Made by a program: the position numbers and the translations under genes
Assembly: GCF_021441885.1 (NCBI RefSeq)
Contig: NZ_CP090438.1
Location: 1,860,001-1,924,000, forward strand
DNA from: Vibrio maritimus
Lineage (GTDB): Bacteria; Pseudomonadota; Gammaproteobacteria; Enterobacterales; Vibrionaceae
Length of the DNA: 64,000 bases
Direction: 5' to 3'
In this document: in pieces, positions 1 to 9,706 of the stretch
Numbering within the stretch: the stretch's first letter is position 1
How the letters are laid out: each line of letters starts with the position of its first letter
Notes under the pieces: model-generated
Told to the model about the DNA's origin: nothing
Seen by the model: the letters and a program-made list of their open reading frames with translations, nothing else
Databases searched by the model: none

Positions 1-570
1 CAGTGCTTCTCCGTACTGGAGTGAACGTAACCCTGGAGTGTTTGGCGAAGAGATATTTACAGCGATATATCCCGCATGCTCATACACCTTCTCCATACAG
101 ATAATGTAATCTTCAGCACCCTTTTCAATCGGCGTATCTTTGTTCTTACCTATGTTGATACCGATAATGCCGTCAAAGTTCGCTTTCTTTACATTTTCAA
201 CGAGATTATCTACACCGAGGTTGTTAAAGCCCATTCGGTTGATGATGCCCTCTGCTTCCACTAGACGGAATAGACGTGGTTTGTCGTTCCCTGGTTGAGG
301 ACGAGGTGTTACCGTACCAACTTCTACAAAACCGAAGCCCATCGCACCGAATGCTTCAATACACTCACCATTTTTATCAAGGCCAGCAGCCAAGCCAACA
401 GGGTTCTTGAAGGTTAAACCCATACATTCTACAGGTCGATTAGGTAGTTGTTGGCGATAAGCGAGATCAAATGGTGTGCCGGTGAAGCGTTTGAAGTTTT
501 GAATAGCGAGATCGTGAGCCTTTTCGGCATCAAGTTGGAAAAAGCCAGTTCTGGCAAGACGGTAAAGCAT
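1..570 (-). CDS. pyrD: Dihydroorotate dehydrogenase (quinone), 5' part
   Basis: Class 2 dihydroorotate dehydrogenase, which oxidises dihydroorotate to orotate at the inner membrane and passes electrons to quinone in pyrimidine synthesis. The first 190 codons are present and the frame runs off the left edge. The N-terminus MLYRLARTGFFQLDAEKAH is the membrane/quinone-binding helix typical of the class. FMN-binding stretches are visible (GLAAGLDKNGE, GFGFVEVGTVTP, NISSPNTPGLR). The start ATG is at 570 and follows a GGAGG ribosome-binding site. A PurR-like box lies about 95 bases upstream. The leader also has a short ACCCCG/CGGGT hairpin, but it does not obviously cover the ribosome-binding site, so E. 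coli-type CTP control is not shown. Confidence 0.95.
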   Translation of the reverse strand, partial: MLYRLARTGFFQLDAEKAHDLAIQNFKRFTGTPFDLAYRQQLPNRPVECMGLTFKNPVGLAAGLDKNGECIEAFGAMGFGFVEVGTVTPRPQPGNDKPRLFRLVEAEGIINRMGFNNLGVDNLVENVKKANFDGIIGINIGKNKDTPIEKGAEDYIICMEKVYEHAGYIAVNISSPNTPGLRSLQYGEAL

Positions 571-661
571 TGTGCCTCCGATAGAAAACCCGTGTAAACG
601 GGGTGGTATTATTTACTGATTCCCCCAAACATGCAACGAAGATTTTCGTTTATCTAACAAA

Positions 662-677
662 ACGCAAACGTTTTGCA
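662..677 (-). promoter_or_regulatory. PurR-like operator upstream of pyrD
   Basis: Read on the minus strand the site is TGCAAAACGTTTGCGT. It matches 12 of 16 positions of the PurR consensus ACGCAAACGTTTGCGT, and the right half is perfect. It lies in the only upstream region of pyrD. PurR control of pyrD is known in E. coli; its operation here is inferred. Confidence 0.5.
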
Positions 678-730
678 GAATAATGCACCGATTTAGTGTT
701 ACACCGTCACTAAAGCAGTCTTTTAAGATT

Positions 731-754
731 AAAAAAGCGCTCCGAAGAGCGCTT
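731..754 (-). terminator. Terminator of the glutamate dehydrogenase gene
   Basis: The stem AGCGCTC/GAGCGCT (736-742 with 747-753) closes on a four-base loop. On the minus strand it is followed by a run of T. It starts about 27 bases past the stop codon at 781. Confidence 0.85.
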
Positions 755-780
755 AACTGTTAACATTGTGCGGTAACAAT

Positions 781-3700
781 CTAAAGATTATTTGCACAGT
801 TCAGATTAAGTAGACTTAGCTCGCGAAGTGCAACTGAGAACTTAGCAAACTCATGGACATTACCCACCTTAAACTCGTTAAGAATATTTTCCCAACGTTG
901 GAGGCTGTTTTCATTTGTCGCCATCCAGTTATCAAGTGACAGGATCACGTCTTCACTGTCTCCCCCACAACCACATTTCAGTACTTGTGCCGTCAACAAA
1001 CGCTGCTGCCAATCAAGATCTTCACGGAACGCCGCTCTCGCAAGTGCTTGCCAGTTGTTGTCTACCGCTTGACCGTTAATTTGGTTCAAGAACCAATGAA
1101 GTGATAAGCGATCACCTAAGTGGAAGTAAAGTTTGGATGCTCTCTCGACATCAAAGCTTGCTTCGGTTGCAATCTCAGAGATGTCGACAGCAGAAAGTAG
1201 GCTTGATAGACGAGCAACGTAATTCGCCAAATCACTTTCAACACCTTGCCCTACCCAGATATCGGCTTGAGCGTTGTGTTCGGATACCTCTTCAGCAACT
1301 AGACACTTCTCAAGCGTTTGCTCTACCTTGATTACGTCATCACGATAGCGAGCAACTAACTGTTCTACCGATTGTTTGCCAGGACGATTACGAAGAATCC
1401 AACGAGCTAGTCTACGAAGTGTTCGGCGAACAATGAACAACAACTCATACTGAGCTTCTGAGCTCGCCACATTATCAAGCTTTCTGATTTGCTCAAATGT
1501 GTAAGCAAAACCGTAAATCTCACGAGATGCCGCATAAGCATTAGCAATATCAACCACAGTTGCGCCGGTTTCTTCTTGCAAACGAGTCACAAAGTTACAA
1601 CCCATCTCGTTAACCATCTGATTTGCAAGCATAGTAGAGATAATTTCTGCTCGCAGTGGATGGTTTGGCATACTTTCCATATAGTTACGGCGTAACTCAG
1701 ATGGGAAGTATTGGGTGAGTTGTTGCTGATGATAAGGGTCATTCGCGATCTCATCAGTCACTAACTCTTCTTTTAGTACCATCTTACCGTAAGCAACTAA
1801 TACCGAGAGCTCTGGACGTGTCATTCCGATGCCCTGCTTTTCACGCTCAAGTAGATCTTCATCCGAAGGAATGTACTCTAGAGCGCGATCAAGGTGACCT
1901 GCTTTCTCTAAGGTGTGAATAAAGCGAATCTGTTCTTTGACCAAAGAGACACCCTGGAATTCGGTCACTGAAATTGACTCAGACTGACAGTAAGCGTCGT
2001 CCAATACAATCTCACCCACTTCGTCTTCCATAGACTCTAGGATCTGGTTGCGCTGTTTTACCGTCAGATCGCCATTAGATACTAGACCATTAAGGAAGAT
2101 CTTAATGTTTACTTCGTTATCAGAGCAATCTACACCACCTACGTTATCAACAAAGTCGGTATTTACCCGTCCACCAGCGAGCGCGTATTCAATACGACCA
2201 AGCTGAGTCATACCCAGGTTGCCGCCTTCACCAACAACTTTGGCTTTTAACTCGCTACCATTGATTCGCAACACATCATTGGCTCGGTCTCCAACATCTG
2301 TGTGTGTTTCAGAGCTCGATTTCACATACGTACCGATACCACCATTCCAAAGGAGATCGACTTCCATCGACAAAATCATCTTAATAAGATCATTTGGCGC
2401 CATTGATGCTTTTTTAGTGCCAAGCATCTTTTGGATCTCTGGAGTCAATGTGATCGATTTTGCTCGGCGTGCAAACACACCACCGCCTTTAGAGATCAAC
2501 TTAGGATCGTAATCCTCCCAACTTGAACGCGGAAGATCGAATAGGCGTTTACGTTCCTCCCAGCTTTTCGCTGATGACTCTGGATTTGGATCAATAAAGA
2601 TGTGCATATGGTTAAACGCAGCTTGGAGCCTAATATGCTTAGAAAGTAGCATACCGTTACCAAATACATCCCCTGCCATGTCACCTACACCGATAGCGGT
2701 GAAGTCTTCGTTTTGACAATCTATCCCCATCTCACGGAAGTGACGTTTAACTGACTCCCAGCCACCTTTGGCTGTAATACCCATAGCCTTATGGTCATAA
2801 CCATTGGAGCCACCCGATGCAAATGCATCACCAAGCCAGAAGTTGTATTCGTCAGACACTGAGTTTGCTAAGTCAGAAAACGTTGCCGTCCCCTTATCTG
2901 CAGCAACCACCAAGTATGGATCATCTTCGTCATGTCTCACGACACTTTTCGGCGGAATAACTTCCCCTTCGATGATGTTGTCAGAGACATCTAATAGCGC
3001 ACGGATAAATTGCTTATAGCAACGTTGGCCCTCTGCAAAGATCTCATCACGACTCGATAGCTGAGGTTGACGCTTACAGACAAATCCACCCTTTGCTCCC
3101 ACAGGAACGATAACGGTGTTTTTAACCTGCTGCGCTTTTACCAAACCTAAGATCTCGGTTCGGAAATCCTCTTGTCGATCCGACCAACGCAAACCACCAC
3201 GCGCGACTTTACCGCCTCGTAGGTGAACACCCTCAATGTCCGGAGCATAGACAAAAATCTCAAACGCTGGAACAGGAGCTGGGATCTCTGGAATATTCTT
3301 AGGTTCAAGCTTTAATGATAGCCATGGCTTATTGTCTCCGGCTTTATCTTTCTGATAATAGTTAGTACGAAGCGTCGCAGAGATCATTTCCACGTAACGG
3401 CGAATGATACGGTCATCATCCAGGCTATCCACTTTATCCAGCTGCTTGTGAATCTTTTCAATGACGCGTTGCTGTCCCTTCTTACTGCCTTTAAGAGACG
3501 GCATAAAGCGCTGAGTAAACAACTCAACCAAGTCTTTAGCAAGGTCTGGGTAGTGATTAAGCGTGTCTTCAATATAGTGTTGGCTGAACGGGAAGCCGAC
3601 TTGGCGCATATAGCGTGCATAAGCACGAAGGATGGAGACCTCACGCCCTGTCAAACCTGAACCCAGTACCAGTCTGTTAAAGCCGTCGCTTTCTAGATCA

Positions 3701-5625
3701 CCTGACCAAATCGCAGCGAACGCTTGTTGGAATCGATCGCGTGCCTCACGAAGATCCACAACCGTTTCACTCTTATGCAGCATAGCAAAATCAAGGATCC
3801 AGTAGGTGCCGCCATCACTTTTAACGATCTCGTATGGTGACTCACCAATAACTCTAAGACCTAGGTTTTCCAACATAGGCATTACGTCAGATAAGTGAAT
3901 AGGCTCATCACGATGATAGAGCTTTAGTTTCACCTCTTTGGAATCTGCAGCCGCTTCTTGAGGACGATAGAACAGCATTCCAAGCTTGTTGTCTTCATCC
4001 AATGCTTCAAGACGCTCAATGTCAGCAACCGCAGAAGTCGGCATCATGTCTTCTTTATAAGAACGTGGGAATACTCTCGAGTAGACTTTAGACAGTGGAA
4101 GACCTTTACTTTCACCAAAGTTAGCCACTATGGCTTCAGACAGGCGGTCATCCCACGATGCTGATACTTCCATTAGATTACGTTCAATCGCCTTCACATC
4201 TACATCCATGTTGTTATTGTCTACCCTCACAATGTAGTGAGTTCGTGCTAATGGGCTTTCTGAGAAATAGGTTGTGAATTCAACCTCTTGGTCAATGCCG
4301 AAGTAATTTTGAAGAATCCGTTGGGTATCTTTTCTAAGCTGAGTGTTATAACGATCTTTACTTACGTACACCATACAACTGAAGAAACGGCCGAACGGAT
4401 CTTTGCGAATGAATAAACGGATCAAATCACGATCTTGCATTTGAACCACACCCATACCTACTTCAAGCAGTTCTTCTTCTTTCGCTTGAAGCAGTTCATC
4501 ACGTGGGTAGTTTTCAAGAATGTTTCTTAACGCTTTATAAGAATATGAACCATCACGATAACCGCTCGATGCCAATATACGTTCAACTTTCTCGCGGATC
4601 AGAGGAATCGTTGATACGCTTTGGTTGTACACAGCCGATGTGTACAGACCGGTAAAGCGGTGCTCGCCGATCACCTTACCCTTAGAGTCAAATTTCTTAA
4701 TTCCAACATAGTCGGTATAAGCTGGGCGGTGAATTCGGCTCGCCTTGTTGCCTTTAGTCAGAATCAGTAGGAAAGGTTTCTTTGCTTCGAGACGAGCAGA
4801 GTCTGAGAATTCAGAGATTTTTACTGAGCGAACTCTTTCTTCTTTTGAGAACAGACCAAGTCCAGGCTCTTTGGTTGGTTTGAGAACCGAATCCCCTTCT
4901 TCACTGATTAGATCAAACTCTTTATATCCCATGAAGGTAAAGTTGTGATCACCCAACCACTCAAGATAAGCAATAGTCTCATCAAAGCGATCGTCTTCCA
5001 TTGGAAGCTTAGCTTTGTTTTTTACTAAATCTTTCGTGATCTTTTTGAGCTTGTCGGACATTGCCTCCCACTCATTGACCACTAAACCCGTATCTTCGAA
5101 GATGGTAACAAGCTCATTTTTAAGCTCGTTCATCTCTTCTTTCGCGCTCAGTCTGTCTACCTCAATATGGAAAACAGATTGAAGATGCCCTTTGCCTTCG
5201 TTAACAGAAGTAATTTGCCCTTGCTCGTTTCTTTCGAACTGAGTTGGGCCATGAAGCATAATATGGCAAGTAAGATCGATTCGATTCAACGCCATTTTGA
5301 CTGAATCAACTAAGAACGGGGAATCAGGAACAGCAATCTCGACGATAGTATGTGTCGACTGCCAACCATGACGGCTCACCGTCGGGTTGAACACTCGGAC
5401 CGAAATTTCATCGTATCTCTTCTCATTTAAATGATGCCATAAGCTAACAACAGCACCATACAGGTCGGATTCATTTCTTTGCAGCAAATCGTCGGGGGAA
5501 ACGTTGCTTAAAATATGTTTGGCAAGTTTAGTCACTAGAGGCTGATTGGCTCCTTCTACTTTGGATTCAATCAACTTATAAACTTTCTCCAGTAGAACCG
5601 GAACAACAGGTTCGCGCGTGGTCAT
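781..5625 (-). CDS. gdhB: NAD-specific glutamate dehydrogenase, large (180 kDa) class
   Basis: Oxidatively deaminates glutamate to 2-oxoglutarate and ammonia with NAD, a catabolic cytoplasmic enzyme. At 1614 residues it has the length of the giant class found in Pseudomonas and Vibrio, not the 450-residue GdhA class. Long N-terminal ACT-like regulatory regions occupy roughly the first 700 residues. The catalytic core follows, with the conserved run GGLRWSDRQEDFRTE and the lysine-rich stretch VPVGAKGGF. Next is the nucleotide-binding part (GVGDMAGDVFGNGM, VGEGGNLGMTQ), and a helical C-terminal domain ends the protein. The start ATG at 5625 lies 13 bases after a GTGGAG stretch. The gene stands alone with its own terminator. 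The symbol follows Pseudomonas usage. Confidence 0.95.
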   Translation of the reverse strand: MTTREPVVPVLLEKVYKLIESKVEGANQPLVTKLAKHILSNVSPDDLLQRNESDLYGAVVSLWHHLNEKRYDEISVRVFNPTVSRHGWQSTHTIVEIAVPDSPFLVDSVKMALNRIDLTCHIMLHGPTQFERNEQGQITSVNEGKGHLQSVFHIEVDRLSAKEEMNELKNELVTIFEDTGLVVNEWEAMSDKLKKITKDLVKNKAKLPMEDDRFDETIAYLEWLGDHNFTFMGYKEFDLISEEGDSVLKPTKEPGLGLFSKEERVRSVKISEFSDSARLEAKKPFLLILTKGNKASRIHRPAYTDYVGIKKFDSKGKVIGEHRFTGLYTSAVYNQSVSTIPLIREKVERILASSGYRDGSYSYKALRNILENYPRDELLQAKEEELLEVGMGVVQMQDRDLIRLFIRKDPFGRFFSCMVYVSKDRYNTQLRKDTQRILQNYFGIDQEVEFTTYFSESPLARTHYIVRVDNNNMDVDVKAIERNLMEVSASWDDRLSEAIVANFGESKGLPLSKVYSRVFPRSYKEDMMPTSAVADIERLEALDEDNKLGMLFYRPQEAAADSKEVKLKLYHRDEPIHLSDVMPMLENLGLRVIGESPYEIVKSDGGTYWILDFAMLHKSETVVDLREARDRFQQAFAAIWSGDLESDGFNRLVLGSGLTGREVSILRAYARYMRQVGFPFSQHYIEDTLNHYPDLAKDLVELFTQRFMPSLKGSKKGQQRVIEKIHKQLDKVDSLDDDRIIRRYVEMISATLRTNYYQKDKAGDNKPWLSLKLEPKNIPEIPAPVPAFEIFVYAPDIEGVHLRGGKVARGGLRWSDRQEDFRTEILGLVKAQQVKNTVIVPVGAKGGFVCKRQPQLSSRDEIFAEGQRCYKQFIRALLDVSDNIIEGEVIPPKSVVRHDEDDPYLVVAADKGTATFSDLANSVSDEYNFWLGDAFASGGSNGYDHKAMGITAKGGWESVKRHFREMGIDCQNEDFTAIGVGDMAGDVFGNGMLLSKHIRLQAAFNHMHIFIDPNPESSAKSWEERKRLFDLPRSSWEDYDPKLISKGGGVFARRAKSITLTPEIQKMLGTKKASMAPNDLIKMILSMEVDLLWNGGIGTYVKSSSETHTDVGDRANDVLRINGSELKAKVVGEGGNLGMTQLGRIEYALAGGRVNTDFVDNVGGVDCSDNEVNIKIFLNGLVSNGDLTVKQRNQILESMEDEVGEIVLDDAYCQSESISVTEFQGVSLVKEQIRFIHTLEKAGHLDRALEYIPSDEDLLEREKQGIGMTRPELSVLVAYGKMVLKEELVTDEIANDPYHQQQLTQYFPSELRRNYMESMPNHPLRAEIISTMLANQMVNEMGCNFVTRLQEETGATVVDIANAYAASREIYGFAYTFEQIRKLDNVASSEAQYELLFIVRRTLRRLARWILRNRPGKQSVEQLVARYRDDVIKVEQTLEKCLVAEEVSEHNAQADIWVGQGVESDLANYVARLSSLLSAVDISEIATEASFDVERASKLYFHLGDRLSLHWFLNQINGQAVDNNWQALARAAFREDLDWQQRLLTAQVLKCGCGGDSEDVILSLDNWMATNENSLQRWENILNEFKVGNVHEFAKFSVALRELSLLNLNCANNL

Positions 5626-5782
5626 AGTAACGCTCCACTTTTTTGTTTTTATGAGGGATGTAGGCTTGTCTTTATTGTAAAAGTTTTATTGAAAAAGGGT
5701 TAATGAAAATTGGAGGAAGTTTCAGGGAAATGTTTGATTGTGTGACTAATGCACTTATTCATATCACTAGATATGGGCCAAG

Positions 5783-6001
5783 TTACAGTGATTCTAACCG
5801 TAAAAACTTGTTGTTTTGGTCAGTTGTTAATCGATAGCGCCCTTTTAAGCCTAATTGTGTTAAAAATGGGCGAAATCGTGTCGCAGGTAGCTGAATTCTT
5901 AGTCCCTGTTCGGTACACACCAAAATACTGGATGCATGACCAGTATAGTGCGTAAGGTAATCGTTATAACTGATATTCAGAGAGAAATAGTACTGTTTCA
6001 T
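5783..6001 (-). CDS. DUF2835 family protein
   Basis: Small cytoplasmic protein of unknown function, 72 residues from the ATG at 6001. The segment from MKQYYFSLNISYNDYL to the end, with the conserved LRIQLPATRFRPFLTQLG, is the DUF2835 signature as I remember it from Vibrionaceae. The frame is open up to 6097, where an ATG overlaps the pepN stop by one base. I prefer 6001 because the extra 32 residues would be encoded across the pepN terminator hairpin and do not fit the family length of about 70. No strong ribosome-binding site precedes 6001, so the start is the weak point. Confidence 0.75.
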   Translation of the reverse strand: MKQYYFSLNISYNDYLTHYTGHASSILVCTEQGLRIQLPATRFRPFLTQLGLKGRYRLTTDQNNKFLRLESL

Positions 6002-6049
6002 TGAGTGATTGGTGTGTTTGTGTCCAGTAATTGAAAGAGTGAATTGTGG

Positions 6050-6092
6050 TAAGAAGAAAACCACTACTGTATAAATAAACAGTAGTGGTTTT
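6050..6092 (-). terminator. Terminator of pepN
   Basis: A 14-base stem (6057-6070 with 6079-6092) around an AT-only eight-base loop is followed on the minus strand by TTCTTCTT. It begins five bases after the pepN stop. Transcription of the DUF2835 gene probably depends on read-through or a promoter inside this region. Confidence 0.75.
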
Positions 6093-6096
6093 AACA

Positions 6097-8706
6097 TTAA
6101 GACTCTAGTGCTTTAGTCACCTTTTCAAACAGGTCTTTGGCCAAGTTATCTAATGCTTTTAGCTTCTCAAGTTCATGTTTGATAAGCGATTGACGCTCGC
6201 TATCGTATTTTTTCAGTTTCAACAACGGATCGATTAAACGAGACGCAACCTGAGGGTTTGACTCATTAAGCTGAGTAAGAATTTCACCCGCAAACTCATA
6301 GCCTTTGCCTGATTTATCATGGAATCGGCGCGGGTTCATGTTGAGGAATGAACCAATCAAACTTCTTGTTCGGTTTGGGTTACTCAAGCTAAATGCTTTA
6401 TGCGACATACACGCTTTCACATTCTCTAGTGCGTTCACTGACGGGTTACTACCTTGTAGCGCGAACCATTTGTCCATGACCAAACCATCATGGCTCCATT
6501 TTTCACTGTAATCAGCCATAATCTCTTCACGAACAGTAAGAGATGCACTGTTTGCTGCACTCATTGCTGCCATTGTATCGGTCATGTTGTTCGCTGATTC
6601 ATACTGCTCTTTTACAAGATGCGCATGAGCTTCAACATTGGCTAGGTATTGCAGACACAAGTTTCTTAATGAACGTTTACCAATAGCATCATGCTCAATC
6701 GTATATTCTACTTGTGCTAATGTATGGTAAAGCGCCGACAGTTCATCTTGCAAAGCATCAGCAAGTCCAAGTTTGATCCCTTTCAGCACATCACATACGG
6801 CGTCTACATCTACGGTTTCATACCAACCAGCTACTTCATTAAAGCTTGGCAATGACAGTGCTTCGGCAATGAATGCAGGCTCAAGCTCATTGTTTAACAG
6901 CACACCGCGGAAAGCATCAACAACCAAATCAGGTAGCGCAACCTTCAAACCCTTTTGTACCGCTTCTACATTCGACTTGATGTATTTCGCAAGAAGCATT
7001 TGTCCTGCATCCCACTTGGCAAAATCATTACGCGCCTGGACCATCAAAAATGCCAGCTGCTCATCACTGTATTCGAAGTTCAAACGAACAGGTGCAGAGA
7101 ACTCGCGAAGCATGGACGGAACTGGCTTGCTTTCAACATTTTCAAACACAAAGCTCTGCTCAGATTCCGTTACATTCAATACATTTGAAGACGGCATGCC
7201 GTTACGGCGTAACTCGACAACTTTTCCTTGCTCGTCATACAGTTCCACGTCAAATGGAATGTGTAACGCCTGCTTTTCAGTTTGATCTTGAGTCGATGGT
7301 GTGTGTTGTTTGACCGTCAGCGTGTATGTCTTATTGACTTCGTCATAAGTGTCGGTAACTGTCAGACTTGGTGTGCCGGACTGGCTGTACCAAAGTCGGA
7401 ACTGTTTAAGATCAATACCAGAAGCATCTTCCATTGCTGCGACAAAATCTTCACACGTCGCAGCGGTACCATCGTGACGCTCAAAGTATAACTTCATGCC
7501 CGCTTGGAACTTATCTTCGCCAAGTAGCGTGTGCATCATGCGGATGACTTCGCTGCCCTTTTCGTACACTGTGAGCGTGTAGAAGTTATTCATTTCAATA
7601 ACTTTCTCTGGGCGAATCGGGTGAGACATAGGGCTTGCATCTTCAGCAAACTGAGGACCACGGATAATTCGCACGTTGTTAATACGATTAACTGAACGTG
7701 AACCTAAATCAGACGAGAACTCTTGATCACGGAAAACCGTCAAGCCTTCTTTCAAACTTAACTGGAACCAGTCGCGACAAGTCACGCGGTTACCGGTCCA
7801 GTTATGAAAATATTCGTGTCCAATTACCGCTTCAATGCCAAGATAATCGGTGTCGGTTGCAGTTTGATCATTCGCGAGAACAAACTTAGAGTTAAAGACG
7901 TTCAGCCCTTTGTTCTCCATCGCACCCATGTTAAAGAAATCAACGGCCACGATCATGTAGATATCGAGGTCGTACTCCAAACCAAAGCGCTCTTCGTCCC
8001 ACTTCATTGAGTTAATCAAAGAAACCATCGCATGGTTCGCGCGATCTAGATTGCCTTTGTCGACAAAAATCTCCAGTGCGACATCACGTCCAGAGCGCGT
8101 AATGTAACTATCGCGAAGCACATCAAAATCACCAGCAACAAGAGCAAACAAATAGGATGGTTTTGGATGTGGATCTTCCCAAGACACAAAATGCTTACCG
8201 CCTTCTAACTCTCCTTCGTCAACTTTATTACCGTTACTTAGTAAAAACGGAAAGCTCGCTTTGTCGGCAATAACTTTGGTCGTGTACTTTGCCAGAACAT
8301 CAGGTCGGTCCAGGAAGTACGTGATACGACGAAAACCTTCTGCTTCACATTGTGTGCAGTACGCGCCATCTGAAATATACAGACCTTCCAATGCCGTGTT
8401 CGTTGAAGGGGAAATAATATTTTCGATTTTCAGTTCACATTCTGATGGAAGGTTGTGAATCTCGAGACCGGTTTCGGTCTGTGTATAGTCCGTCCAACCT
8501 TCTCCATTGATTGTAATCTGAACGAGCTCAATGCCTTCACCATCCAAAGAGATAGTGGTTACACTGCCTTGTTGTTTAACCTGAGAAATGGCAGTAACAA
8601 GAGTCTTCGTCTCATGAAGATCGAAAGTGAGGTTTACATCTGTAATAGTGTGCGAAGGTGATTGATAATCACTTCGGTATTTGGCTTTAGGTGCTGACTC
8701 CGTCAT
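6097..8706 (-). CDS. pepN: Aminopeptidase N (M1 family)
   Basis: Cytoplasmic zinc aminopeptidase that releases N-terminal residues from peptides. It is 869 residues long, the usual length for the bacterial enzyme. The substrate-binding GAMEN motif is at residues 261-265, the zinc motif HEYFH at 297-301, and the third ligand Glu at 320, the same numbering as E. coli PepN. The middle and C-terminal beta and helical domains are complete. The start ATG is at 8706. The gene stops at a strong hairpin and abuts the DUF2835 gene. Confidence 0.97.
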   Translation of the reverse strand: MTESAPKAKYRSDYQSPSHTITDVNLTFDLHETKTLVTAISQVKQQGSVTTISLDGEGIELVQITINGEGWTDYTQTETGLEIHNLPSECELKIENIISPSTNTALEGLYISDGAYCTQCEAEGFRRITYFLDRPDVLAKYTTKVIADKASFPFLLSNGNKVDEGELEGGKHFVSWEDPHPKPSYLFALVAGDFDVLRDSYITRSGRDVALEIFVDKGNLDRANHAMVSLINSMKWDEERFGLEYDLDIYMIVAVDFFNMGAMENKGLNVFNSKFVLANDQTATDTDYLGIEAVIGHEYFHNWTGNRVTCRDWFQLSLKEGLTVFRDQEFSSDLGSRSVNRINNVRIIRGPQFAEDASPMSHPIRPEKVIEMNNFYTLTVYEKGSEVIRMMHTLLGEDKFQAGMKLYFERHDGTAATCEDFVAAMEDASGIDLKQFRLWYSQSGTPSLTVTDTYDEVNKTYTLTVKQHTPSTQDQTEKQALHIPFDVELYDEQGKVVELRRNGMPSSNVLNVTESEQSFVFENVESKPVPSMLREFSAPVRLNFEYSDEQLAFLMVQARNDFAKWDAGQMLLAKYIKSNVEAVQKGLKVALPDLVVDAFRGVLLNNELEPAFIAEALSLPSFNEVAGWYETVDVDAVCDVLKGIKLGLADALQDELSALYHTLAQVEYTIEHDAIGKRSLRNLCLQYLANVEAHAHLVKEQYESANNMTDTMAAMSAANSASLTVREEIMADYSEKWSHDGLVMDKWFALQGSNPSVNALENVKACMSHKAFSLSNPNRTRSLIGSFLNMNPRRFHDKSGKGYEFAGEILTQLNESNPQVASRLIDPLLKLKKYDSERQSLIKHELEKLKALDNLAKDLFEKVTKALES

Positions 8707-8822
8707 CCTTTAGTCCTTGTCTTTATTATTGTTAGCAGAATATACCTGCAACTATAGTCGGGTATACGCTTAATCGGAAATGATTATAACCTTATGGGAC
8801 AAAGGATTGCAGAGAATGACAT

Positions 8823-8850
8823 AAAAAAAGCGCCAACTTGGGTTGGCGCT
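8823..8850 (-). terminator. Terminator of the secreted-protein gene
   Basis: The stem AGCGCCAAC/GTTGGCGCT (8829-8837 with 8842-8850) has a four-base loop and is followed by a T run on the minus strand, 24 bases after the stop at 8874. Confidence 0.85.
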
Positions 8851-8873
8851 CAAAGCTTTGATGGATGATTTGC

Positions 8874-9536
8874 TTAGCGGATTCGGTTTAGTACCGCGAA
8901 CATGTCGCCATCTTCGACCTCTAGAGTCAGTTCATCTTTATCAAGCGTGTATGTCGCATCATGTTCACCATCTTGATAGAGCAATACGATATGATCGTCT
9001 TCGGTGTAGTAAACACCGCTGTGGATCGCTTCTTCACCTTCACTGGAGCTCACGCGAAAAGTGAACACAAAGTCTGGTTGGAGAATTAAATCCATTCGCG
9101 CAATTTCTTGGGCATGTTTGTCATCTCCAGATACACTCACTGACGACCAAATCCCAGCGAGCGCATTGGGCAACGCTTTGGTAAACACGACACCATTGAG
9201 ATTGAGCATATTGTGGTTTCCACTATATGCATAAACCTGGGGTTCGTCTGAGTTCAAACCGAGGATGATGGTATCGTCATTAGCAGTAAACAAACCCTCC
9301 CAATGCTCGATACTGTAGTCCTGTTTCTGTATGTCGATACTAAAAGAATAGTTAGATTGCAGCGTCAGTTTTATCGCGAGAAAAGCGTCCGGAGCTTCAC
9401 CTGGACTTGGGTTGACTAAGTACCAATCACCAAGCAGAAACGGCTGATCAAACTGGGTTAAATCATTATTGTCTTTGCGCGTTTCCGACATCACTCCAAA
9501 CGAAAAAACACATAGAATTAGCGTTATCCATCTCAT
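8874..9536 (-). CDS. Secreted protein with two similar beta-rich domains, unknown function
   Basis: 220 residues from the ATG at 9536, which follows a GAGGGGG ribosome-binding site; an upstream in-frame GTG at 9551 is less likely. The N-terminus MRWITLILCVFSFGVMSE is a signal peptide, so the protein should be periplasmic or exported. The mature part looks like two copies of one unit. Each opens with a G-x-W pattern (GDWYLV; AGIWSS), continues with a phenylalanine-rich strand, then a turn of the type TANDDTIILGL or TEDDHIVLLYQ, and closes with hydrophobic strands. This resembles lipocalin-like barrels, but I do not recognise the family. A CRP/FNR-like site lies about 60 bases upstream. Confidence 0.75.
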   Translation of the reverse strand: MRWITLILCVFSFGVMSETRKDNNDLTQFDQPFLLGDWYLVNPSPGEAPDAFLAIKLTLQSNYSFSIDIQKQDYSIEHWEGLFTANDDTIILGLNSDEPQVYAYSGNHNMLNLNGVVFTKALPNALAGIWSSVSVSGDDKHAQEIARMDLILQPDFVFTFRVSSSEGEEAIHSGVYYTEDDHIVLLYQDGEHDATYTLDKDELTLEVEDGDMFAVLNRIR

Positions 9537-9596
9537 ATGTATCCCCCTCACAATTAATTAAAGCTTAGGTGGGTTAATACGAGATTGCGAAATATT

Positions 9597-9610
9597 TTGA
9601 TCTAAATCAC
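9597..9610 (-). promoter_or_regulatory. CRP/FNR-type site upstream of the secreted-protein gene
   Basis: On the minus strand the site is GTGATTTAGATCAA. It fits a CRP site (cGTGA-N6-TCAAA, four of five in each half) and also an FNR box (TTGAT-N4-ATCAc). Its centre is about 68 bases before the ATG at 9536, a normal activator distance. Which regulator binds cannot be decided from sequence. Confidence 0.45.
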
Positions 9611-9657
9611 GGTTTTTAATTTTAAGTATCAGAATTGAGGCAGGTTTCATCAGAATG

Positions 9658-9687
9658 AAAAAAACGAGCGTTACCGCTCGTTTTTTG
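9658..9687. terminator. Bidirectional terminator after prc
   Basis: The stem ACGAGCG/CGCTCGT around TTAC has an A run on one side and a T run on the other. It sits 20 bases after the prc stop on the minus strand. Confidence 0.85.
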
Positions 9688-9706
9688 TTAGTTGCATCGA
9701 AAAATA

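Noticed and set aside
76..264. Plus-strand ORF of 62 codons
   Set aside because: It lies wholly antisense to pyrD, whose conserved motifs read cleanly on the minus strand.
6773..7285. Plus-strand ORF of 170 codons
   Set aside because: Antisense to pepN; serine/threonine-rich composition typical of a shadow frame, with no family resemblance.
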